Assembly (NCBI GenBank): GCA_002733575.1
Contig: NVWB01000165.1
Location: forward strand, 1-43,019
Source of the DNA: Blastopirellula sp.
GTDB lineage: Bacteria; Planctomycetota; Planctomycetia; Pirellulales; Pirellulaceae
DNA: 43,019 nucleotides
Reading direction: 5' to 3'
Shown here: positions 38,149 through 43,019 of the stretch, one piece after another
How the letters are laid out: every line of letters begins with the position of its first letter
Numbering within the stretch: the stretch's first letter is position 1
The notes under the pieces: model-generated
The model's database searches: none
What the model was told of the DNA's origin: nothing
Seen by the model: only the letters and a program-made list of their open reading frames with translations
Program-made: the position numbers and the translations under genes

Positions 38149-38272
38149 CTACCACGATCAATCAACAAACGAGCCGGTAGAGTGTGAGACTTGTTTTACT
38201 CCACTTGATGAAGATTTTAAATGTAAACCGTGTGATGAAAAAATTAGCTTGGGAGAGCAAGAAGATGAGTAA
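38141..38272 (+). CDS. 43-residue zinc-ribbon protein
   Basis: VECETCFTPLDEDFKCKPCDEKI has a CxxC...CxxC zinc-ribbon. It overlaps the previous stop by 8 bases and the next start (ATGAGTAA). Function unknown. Confidence 0.6.
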   Translation: MNNYHDQSTNEPVECETCFTPLDEDFKCKPCDEKISLGEQEDE

Positions 38273-38939
38273 TGATAATTTAAAACTGTGGGATGCAGTA
38301 AAAGAAACCGATCAATCATTTACGAAAAAGGTTAAGCAGAGGGGTGGGTACACAGCTATAACCCCACAGTATCAAATGCAAGAGGCGACAAAAATGTTTG
38401 GGCCTTATGGTATGGGTTGGGGTTTCGAGTCAATAGAAATGGATTATAGCGTAATTGAGTCGCTAGAATTAGTAATCGTAAAGGCCGTTTTCTTTTATGA
38501 GTTGGATGGTAAGAGAGGCTCATTCCCTATAAATAATACATGGCCAGTAAAGCAAGGTAGCAGGGTTGATGCTGATTTTGCTAAAAAGGCAGAAACTAAC
38601 ACCATGGGTAAGGCGCTATCAAAGTTAGGTTTTAATGCTGATGTATTTATGGGGCAGTTTGACGACCCAGATTATGTCAATGAAGTCACCAACAAGAAAA
38701 AATTAGAAAAAGCTGAAGATAAAATTGCAGAGCAAGCAAAACAAGATCTCGAGTGGTCAGAGTGGAAACAGAAAGAATTAAAAGCTTACGATATGATCCC
38801 TAATATTGACGCGCTAAAATCTGTTTTTACCGGACACATTAGAAAAATAAAGGTTCGCGGTGATGATGCAGCTATAAAGATATTCACCTCAATTAAAGAC
38901 CAGCGCAAAAAGGAGTTAGAAAAAAATGAAACTTCATGA
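38265..38939 (+). CDS. Rad52/Sak-like single-strand annealing protein (putative)
   Basis: 224 residues from ATG 38265. The block GGYTAITPQYQMQEATKMFGPYGMGWGF parallels the Rad52-family strand-helix (Y...A...FG..GW), continued by VKAVFFYELDGKRGSFPINN and ADFAKKAETNTMGKALSKLGF, as in phage recombinases. The C-terminus is a charged helix. It anneals ssDNA during recombination-dependent replication. Followed by Gp157- and SSB-like genes, the normal neighbours of phage annealing proteins. Confidence 0.65.
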   Translation: MSNDNLKLWDAVKETDQSFTKKVKQRGGYTAITPQYQMQEATKMFGPYGMGWGFESIEMDYSVIESLELVIVKAVFFYELDGKRGSFPINNTWPVKQGSRVDADFAKKAETNTMGKALSKLGFNADVFMGQFDDPDYVNEVTNKKKLEKAEDKIAEQAKQDLEWSEWKQKELKAYDMIPNIDALKSVFTGHIRKIKVRGDDAAIKIFTSIKDQRKKELEKNETS

Positions 38940-39405
38940 AATGAGCAAGGATTATATAGGCTTTATTGAGTCTGATATGCAAGGGGATCAACTAATAGAA
39001 TGTCTAGATTCTATTCAAGACTCGTTTGATGATAAAGCTAATAACATTGTTAAACTGGTTAACTCGCTTAATGTTGATGTTGACGGTATTGATAAGGAGC
39101 TTAAAAGACTTCAGGCAATGAAAAAAGCTATCACTGGCAATCAAGAAAGGTTAAAGGAATATCTTCGCTACAATATGGAGGTGACTGGTATAAGCAAAAT
39201 AAAACACGCTCTATTTAGTATTACGTTAGGCAAGCCAACGGTAACAGTAGAAATAGTAGATATCGATTTCTTGCCGGATAACTTTGTTAGCACCGAGGTG
39301 GTGATGAAGGCAGATAAAAAAGCAATATTAAAAGCGCTAAAGGATGGTGAAGATATTCCAGGTGCAGTTCTTTCAACAGGTAAATCAAGATTATTAATTA
39401 AATAA
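38926..39405 (+). CDS. Gp157-family protein
   Basis: 159 residues. Two helical N-terminal parts (DSIQDSFDDKANNIVKLVNSL, DGIDKELKRLQAMKKAITGN) then RLKEYLRYNMEVTGISKIKHALFSITLGK, the siphovirus Gp157 signature, and a beta-rich end (TEVVMKADKKAILKALKDGED). This family is linked to recombination modules; in streptococci a member affects phage resistance. AAGGAG precedes the ATG, inside the recombinase gene end. Confidence 0.8.
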   Translation: MKLHEMSKDYIGFIESDMQGDQLIECLDSIQDSFDDKANNIVKLVNSLNVDVDGIDKELKRLQAMKKAITGNQERLKEYLRYNMEVTGISKIKHALFSITLGKPTVTVEIVDIDFLPDNFVSTEVVMKADKKAILKALKDGEDIPGAVLSTGKSRLLIK

Positions 39406-39416
39406 GGTAAGTTAAA

Positions 39417-39809
39417 ATGAGCAAGATCGGAATCAGTATTAAAATAGACGTCAAGAAAATAGACAAAGCGCGACTTTTTGCAGCTCAATCAGGCGCGTCA
39501 TACTTGGATTTAACTATGTTTTTAGACCCTGACAATGAAGGGCAATATGGAGACCACGGTTTTATCACTCAATCAACCAGTAAAGAAGAGAGAGAGCAAC
39601 AAGTTCAAATGCCAATATTGGGCAATGGGAAAATATTTTACGGTCTTCAGGAGTTAAAGGGCGGCAATCAACAAGCACCGGAACAGTCAGCAATACAGCA
39701 AAACATAAACGCTAGCAAGCAAGGTGGTCAAGGTGGATTTTCACAGCAATCGCCCAAAGTAAACCCACAAGAGCCATCAATTGATTTTGATGATGATTTG
39801 CCATTTTGA
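39417..39809 (+). CDS. ssb: Single-stranded DNA-binding protein
   Basis: 130 residues. OB-fold-like strands (GISIKIDVKKIDKARLF, YLDLTMFLDPDNEGQYGDHGF) followed by a Gln/Gly/Ser-rich linker (QQAPEQSAIQQNINASKQGG) and the acidic tip DDDLPF, the SSB protein-interaction tail. Shorter than E. coli SSB (178). Protects ssDNA and recruits partners. Confidence 0.85.
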   Translation: MSKIGISIKIDVKKIDKARLFAAQSGASYLDLTMFLDPDNEGQYGDHGFITQSTSKEEREQQVQMPILGNGKIFYGLQELKGGNQQAPEQSAIQQNINASKQGGQGGFSQQSPKVNPQEPSIDFDDDLPF

Positions 39810-39831
39810 TGAGTAAATCCATTTTAAAAGT

Positions 39832-39860
39832 TTGACGTTAGTACCTTTCTATATTATCAT
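39832..39860 (+). promoter_or_regulatory. Promoter of the fourth homing endonuclease gene
   Basis: TTGACG (39832-39837), 17 bases, TATCAT (39855-39860). GAGAGG precedes ATG 39892. Unlike the two late HNH cassettes there is no terminator or pseudoknot here. Confidence 0.5.
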
Positions 39861-39891
39861 TAGGTTAATGTTTATATAGAGAGGCTTTTCA

Positions 39892-40485
39892 ATGAAGATA
39901 TGCAAAGAGTGTAAAAGTGAAAAGGATAACGATTGCTTTTATGGTGTTCAGGGTGAATGCAAAGAGTGTACAAAATTAAGGGTAAAGAAAAACAGCGCCA
40001 AGGTTGGTCATAAGTATGACTTTTCTGAAATAGGTGTTATCAGGGTTATATATAAAACACAAAAAAGGCATAACAAATTGCGCGGGCATGGTGATATGTC
40101 GTACACAAAGAAAGAACTATCACTATGGCTTTATGATAACGGTTTTAAGTGTATTTATGATTTATGGGTTAAGTCTGGATGGGTTACAGGTGAGAAGCCT
40201 AGCGTTGATAGGCTTGATGATTTTAATGGTTACTCATTGCAGAACATACAATTGTCAACATGGAATGCAAACAGACAACATCAGCATGAAGATATTATGA
40301 GCGCCAACGGAACTAGCGGAGAAAGATGTAAAACGCTTTATAAATACGATGGAATAAAAAACCTTATAGCGACTTATGTTTCTTACTCATCAGCAGCTAG
40401 AGATATGGGGTATAGCTTGGAATATCAAATAAAAAAGAAAACTAAATGTAGGGGTGGTTACTTCTGGTCTTACGCCCCCTTTTAA
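39892..40485 (+). CDS. Homing endonuclease with zinc finger and NUMOD-like domain
   Basis: 197 residues. N-terminal finger CKECKSEKDNDCFYG ... CKECTK; a nuclease core with GEKPSVDRLDDFNGYSLQNIQL (HNH-like Asp/Asn spacing, DRLDDFNGYS, NIQL); C-terminal LYKYDGIKNLIATYVSYSSAAR ... CRGGYFWSY resembling NUMOD1 DNA-binding repeats. A free-standing mobile nuclease inserted after ssb. Confidence 0.8.
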   Translation: MKICKECKSEKDNDCFYGVQGECKECTKLRVKKNSAKVGHKYDFSEIGVIRVIYKTQKRHNKLRGHGDMSYTKKELSLWLYDNGFKCIYDLWVKSGWVTGEKPSVDRLDDFNGYSLQNIQLSTWNANRQHQHEDIMSANGTSGERCKTLYKYDGIKNLIATYVSYSSAARDMGYSLEYQIKKKTKCRGGYFWSYAPF

Positions 40486-40496
40486 CAACTAATAAC

Positions 40497-40511
40497 GCCT
40501 ATACGTTAGGC
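40497..40511 (+). repeat. Intercistronic hairpin before the first DUF551 gene
   Basis: GCCTA (40497-40501) pairs with TAGGC (40507-40511); the right arm touches the AGGCAGGGAG ribosome site of ATG 40525. Confidence 0.5.
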
Positions 40512-40524
40512 AGGGAGAATATAA

Positions 40525-40752
40525 ATGGATAAGTGGGTAAGTGTTAATGATGAATGCCCAGAGATGGACGGTGAGTTTTTGGTGTGTATTGGCGGAGATG
40601 TTACTACGTGTGAGCACAACCCGTGGATAGGGCAAGGTGAAAATAGTTACCGATGGTTTGAGTGGCAAGATGTGCCAAACTATGGGAGCGAAAAATGTGA
40701 GTTACTAGGTGTCACTCACTGGATGCCACTACCTGAACCACCAAAGGAATAA
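40525..40752 (+). CDS. DUF551 protein 1
   Basis: 75 residues: WVSVNDECPEMDGEFLVCIGG ... VTHWMPLPEPPKE, the DUF551 start and HWMPLPEPP end. Common in phage early regions, function unknown. A paralogue lies at 41824. Confidence 0.8.
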   Translation: MDKWVSVNDECPEMDGEFLVCIGGDVTTCEHNPWIGQGENSYRWFEWQDVPNYGSEKCELLGVTHWMPLPEPPKE

Positions 40753-40753
40753 C

Positions 40754-40939
40754 ATGAAACTCATCACAGCACGAGATAGCAAAAAGAAATGTAACGCGCC
40801 CTGGGGTTGTGGTGAGGTTATATTCACAGGTTACAGGCATTCAAAGCACAGGCGCGGTAAGCACTTATGCGAACCGTGTACGCACAACGCTGAAGATGAA
40901 TTATTCTTCCGCGATATGATAAATAAATTTAAAGGGTAA
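40754..40939 (+). CDS. Small four-cysteine zinc-binding protein
   Basis: 61 residues from ATG 40754. KKCNAPWGCGEVIFTGYRHSK then HLCEPCTHNAEDELF, four Cys (13, 19, 39, 42) fit for a zinc site. Follows the DUF551 gene by one base. Function unknown. Confidence 0.6.
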   Translation: MKLITARDSKKKCNAPWGCGEVIFTGYRHSKHRRGKHLCEPCTHNAEDELFFRDMINKFKG

Positions 40940-40943
40940 TATT

Positions 40944-41159
40944 ATGAAAGTATCACCAAAAAAAATATCGTTTACAATAACTAGAACTGAGACTATCCGT
41001 ATAGAGGTAACTGCAGATAATGGGTTTAGCATGCCAAAGACAGTAAAGGATATAATTGCACAGGATAATGATATTAAATGCAATCCTTTAGGGTATGTGG
41101 ATAATCATAATGATTGGGAGGGCGAATCAGTAGAGGTAAGCGAGATAGAATACGAGTAA
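40944..41159 (+). CDS. Small beta-rich protein, unknown
   Basis: 71 residues: KVSPKKISFTITRTETIRIEV, AQDNDIKCNPLGYVDNHNDWEG, VEVSEIEYE. Looks like a small beta-sheet protein; similar short ORFs occur near DUF551 genes. Not recognised. Confidence 0.55.
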   Translation: MKVSPKKISFTITRTETIRIEVTADNGFSMPKTVKDIIAQDNDIKCNPLGYVDNHNDWEGESVEVSEIEYE

Positions 41160-41167
41160 TGACCGGG

Positions 41168-41235
41168 CTAACTACAATAGACGGTAAGCAATTGCCGTCA
41201 TAACCCACTATTACTAGGCGCATGCGTCCTATTAA
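41168..41235 (+). repeat. Intercistronic repeats A1 and B1
   Basis: A1 (41168-41189) is identical to A2 (41746-41767) and forms GACGGTAA-GCAA-TTGCCGTC (one G-U, GNRA-type loop). B1 (41199-41220) is identical to B2 (41487-41508) and leads into TAGGCG-catg-CGTCCTA, whose CCTAT can instead pair with ATAGG at the ribosome site before 41246. Confidence 0.6.
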
Positions 41236-41278
41236 ATAGGATGTTATGTGTGCCGATTACATTAAAGAGGATTTGAAA

Positions 41279-41479
41279 ATGGAAAAATACGAAGATAGTG
41301 ATGGGGTAGCTACCAGAGAATTTAAAAGGCTACGAAATGAGATAAGAGAAAAAGATATCATCATTAGTAAGCAAAACCAAGAATTACGAAGATTTAAAAC
41401 TATGGCAACAGCCGCAAGACATATTTTGTTTAAAAAGAAATTGATAACACCTGAAGAGGTTGTTGAATGGAATAGTTGA
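41279..41479 (+). CDS. Coiled-coil protein, unknown
   Basis: 66 residues from ATG 41279 (AGAGGA upstream); ATG 41246 with AGGATG would add 11 residues. VATREFKRLRNEIREKDIIIS and KQNQELRRFKTMATAARHI form a long helix. Might be an accessory DNA-binding protein. Confidence 0.5.
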   Translation: MEKYEDSDGVATREFKRLRNEIREKDIIISKQNQELRRFKTMATAARHILFKKKLITPEEVVEWNS

Positions 41480-41486
41480 GAGGCAA

Positions 41487-41520
41487 CATAACCCACTATT
41501 ACTAGGCGGTACGTCCTTGT
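41487..41520 (+). repeat. Intercistronic repeat B2
   Basis: The 22 bases 41487-41508 equal B1; the following bases form AGGCG-gta-CGTCCT with a bulged T, the same hairpin with a different loop. Confidence 0.6.
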
Positions 41521-41560
41521 CAGTGAAGGTTAATAAAATTAAATAAGGCAGGGTAATATT

Positions 41561-41740
41561 ATGGCTTTAATAGATGAACACCAAAAATTAGCGCAAAAAA
41601 TAGTTGATTCACTACAAGGTTGCGGTGATACAGAGATTCAGGTTGAGCATAACGATGAATGGACGCAGGTTTATATTGATGGCGCTCTATTTGACTTTGA
41701 CGAAAACGGTAAGCAAGAATCAATAACTATAGGCTTATAA
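41561..41740 (+). CDS. 59-residue acidic protein, unknown
   Basis: MALIDEHQKLAQKIVDSLQ, TEIQVEHNDEWTQVYIDGALF, ending QESITIGL. Helix then two strands. AGGCAGGGTAATATT precedes the start. Not recognised. Confidence 0.55.
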   Translation: MALIDEHQKLAQKIVDSLQGCGDTEIQVEHNDEWTQVYIDGALFDFDENGKQESITIGL

Positions 41741-41745
41741 TGCCA

Positions 41746-41781
41746 CTAACTACAATAGACGGTAAGCTACCACTTATCGTC
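41746..41781 (+). repeat. Intercistronic repeat A2
   Basis: Same 5' arm as A1, but the 3' arm differs and still pairs: GACGGTAAG (41758-41766) with CTTATCGTC (41773-41781), one G-U, loop CTACCA. Confidence 0.6.
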
Positions 41782-41823
41782 ATTAATAACCTAGATCACT
41801 TAATAATTAAAAGGAAAGATAAA

Positions 41824-42021
41824 ATGAAATGGATTAACATCGAAGACGAAAAGCCGCAAGAGGATTTTCAAGTGTTGGTTTGTGTGGATGATGATGTTTA
41901 CATTGATACATTTAGGTGTGGAAGTGTAGATGGTCACTACTGGTTTGATAGTGAAAAGCCTTTTTTTGATATAATCACTCATTGGATGCCACTTCCGGAA
42001 GTGCATAAATTAAACAAGTAG
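41824..42021 (+). CDS. DUF551 protein 2
   Basis: 65 residues from ATG 41824 (AAGGAAAG upstream): MKWINIEDEKPQEDFQVLVC ... ITHWMPLPEVHKLNK. Paralogue of the protein at 40525; the frame upstream of 41824 is the A2 repeat and is not coding. Confidence 0.8.
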   Translation: MKWINIEDEKPQEDFQVLVCVDDDVYIDTFRCGSVDGHYWFDSEKPFFDIITHWMPLPEVHKLNK

Positions 42022-42031
42022 AGGGTATAAC

Positions 42032-42409
42032 ATGGCAGTAAGAACTAAAAACTTCAATATAGAAAGCGACATCAAGCTGGCTTGCACTTGTGGGCATACT
42101 AAATGCGATGAGCGCACAGTAAGTCAATCTCTATTGAATCGCGTTCAGCTTGTTAGAGACGATGCTATGCGAAGTTTAACAGTGACTTCAGGCGGTCGGT
42201 GTCAGTATCATTACAACGAAAGAAAAAGAACAACACCAGCAGACCATCAAAAAGGGATAGGTATTGATATTGCTGTAGCCGGTGGACTTGAACGGGGGCA
42301 GATAGTAAAATTAGGACTGAAACATGGGTTTAATGCGATAGGTGTCGCTAAAACATTTATTCACTTGGGTTATCGTAAAGGTGAGCCATTAGTTATTTGG
42401 ACGTATTAA
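42032..42409 (+). CDS. Endolysin, M15-family peptidase
   Basis: 125 residues. Pattern of phage M15 D-Ala-D-Ala (or L-Ala-D-Glu) peptidases: LVRDDAMRSLTVTSGGRC, ADHQKGIGIDIAV (His and Asp of the zinc site) and AKTFIHLGYR (second His). It cleaves peptidoglycan cross-links or stems at lysis. No signal peptide, so it needs a holin. Stop lies 2 bases before the 3TM holin ATG. Confidence 0.85.
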   Translation: MAVRTKNFNIESDIKLACTCGHTKCDERTVSQSLLNRVQLVRDDAMRSLTVTSGGRCQYHYNERKRTTPADHQKGIGIDIAVAGGLERGQIVKLGLKHGFNAIGVAKTFIHLGYRKGEPLVIWTY

Positions 42410-42411
42410 TT

Positions 42412-42765
42412 ATGGGATGGTTAACAACGTTGGTATCTGGATTAGCTTCACCGGTAGTGAATTTTTTCACTAAACGAAGCGAGAACAAAACCAATATTAA
42501 GCTAAAGCAAATCGACAGGCTTAAAAACTCTGATGATTCACTGGCTGAATGGGAAAGCATTCAAGCTGAAAACGGTCGATATAGTTGGAAAGATGAATTC
42601 TGGACTATAATTCTAGCAATACCTTTAGTGTTATGCTTCTTTCCTGACTACGTTAGTTATATTGAAGATGGGTTTGTAGTGCTTAAAAGTATGCCGACCT
42701 TTTATCAATACTGGCTTGGTGTGGCTATACTTACATCATTCGGTATAAAGTTCACCAAGAAGTGA
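42412..42765 (+). CDS. 3TM holin-like protein
   Basis: 117 residues from ATG 42412 (an upstream in-frame ATG lies inside the endolysin). Start MGWLTTLVSGLASPVVNFFTKR, a polar middle, then SWKDEFWTIILAIPLVLCFFP and WLGVAILTSFGIKF as membrane parts. This is the layout of the 3TM holin family. Controls when the endolysin crosses the membrane. Confidence 0.75.
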   Translation: MGWLTTLVSGLASPVVNFFTKRSENKTNIKLKQIDRLKNSDDSLAEWESIQAENGRYSWKDEFWTIILAIPLVLCFFPDYVSYIEDGFVVLKSMPTFYQYWLGVAILTSFGIKFTKK

Positions 42766-42771
42766 TATAAT
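42763..42771 (+). promoter_or_regulatory. Extended -10 promoter after the holin
   Basis: TGaTATAAT, hexamer 42766-42771. CTTACA/TGTAAG (42781-42798) can form a small leader hairpin. It would serve the 23-residue ORF and the gene crossing the join. Confidence 0.6.
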
Positions 42772-42838
42772 TAAGCGCGGCTTACAATGCCTTGTAAGAT
42801 CCGTGTAATGTTCATTTAATTCAATTTGGAGTAAGATT

Positions 42839-42910
42839 ATGAGTGGCGGAAATAAACCTAAACCAGTTAAACCAAATAAGAGAAAAACTAAACCGGTAAG
42901 TAAAAAGTAA
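42839..42910 (+). CDS. 23-residue basic Pro/Lys peptide
   Basis: MSGGNKPKPVKPNKRKTKPV ends in SKK, behind TTTGGAG. Very basic and disordered. One base separates its stop from the next ATG (42912). Probably real because of the ribosome site, promoter and coupling; function unknown. Confidence 0.45.
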   Translation: MSGGNKPKPVKPNKRKTKPVSKK

Positions 42911-42911
42911 A

Positions 42912-43019
42912 ATGTTACCTGTTGATATAGCTTATTTAGTCGCGCCGTGGTTTTTGTTTATAATCGTATTTTGCGATATTAAACATTTACCTCACGCGGC
43001 TATTTTATTTATTATGGCA
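42912..43019 (+). CDS. 5' end of the membrane protein continuing at base 1
   Basis: ATG 42912 opens MLPVDIAYLVAPW and runs off the window; since 42921-43019 repeats 1-99, it continues in frame to the stop at 510. TTG 34 is therefore not the start. Confidence 0.8.
   Translation, partial: MLPVDIAYLVAPWFLFIIVFCDIKHLPHAAILFIMA
42921..43019. repeat. Terminal redundancy (right copy)
   Basis: Identical to 1-99; marks closure of the circular map. Confidence 0.9.

Overview
The window is the complete genome of a P22-like podovirus, assembled as a circle. Bases 1-99 are repeated exactly at 42921-43019, so the unique map is about 42,920 bp and the gene interrupted at base 1 really starts at 42912. The P22-type head, portal and ejection genes, intrinsic terminators, sigma70-type promoters and a lysis cassette indicate a Gram-negative host. 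AT-rich codon use and the style of the accessory proteins suggest a (marine?) gammaproteobacterium, but no host gene is present to fix this. I see no integrase, CI-like repressor, attachment site, tRNA or CRISPR array.

Layout. (1) 42032-842 across the join: lysis genes (M15 peptidase endolysin, 3TM holin, small membrane proteins, HP1-like holin). (2) 874-3828: esterase tailspike and two small virion-like proteins. (3) 4565-14473: packaging and head genes in P22 order: TerS, TerL, portal, scaffold, coat, gp4. Inserted between portal and scaffold are a possible virion-borne ADP-ribosyltransferase, two small genes and a homing endonuclease. (4) 14601-16630: decoration or fibre-like genes. (5) 16692-17599: a leftward operon of five very small genes. 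(6) 17600-18196: a gene-poor stretch with divergent promoters, a candidate small RNA and a decayed reading frame. (7) 18197-28236: gp10-like stabilisation protein, a sulfotransferase-like enzyme, a 2OG-Fe(II) oxygenase, gp7/gp20/gp16-like ejection proteins and two tailspikes. (8) 28322-32576: leftward operon ending in ybcN-, ybcO- and rusA-like genes, with a MT-A70 methylase at its head. (9) 32613-32881: divergent control region with a ribbon-helix-helix regulator. (10) 32937-35451: replication initiator, DnaC-like loader and tiny genes. (11) 35507-37681: leftward operon with a NinH-like regulator and a homing endonuclease. (12) 37849-42021: rightward recombination genes (Rad52-like annealing protein, Gp157, SSB), a fourth homing endonuclease and small accessory genes.

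How it works together. Early leftward and rightward operons fire from divergent promoters near 32.6 kb and 37.7 kb, which share a TTGCTT-17-TACTAT promoter. Late rightward genes are punctuated by intrinsic terminators and by extended -10 promoters (TGnTATAAT). Four free-standing homing endonucleases sit at module borders. Two of them are preceded by a conserved 5'-terminal pseudoknot-like leader RNA, which I consider the most novel signal. The sulfotransferase/oxygenase pair in the slot where P22 carries genes 26 and 14, and the ADP-ribosyltransferase beside the portal gene, are the most interesting protein-level observations.
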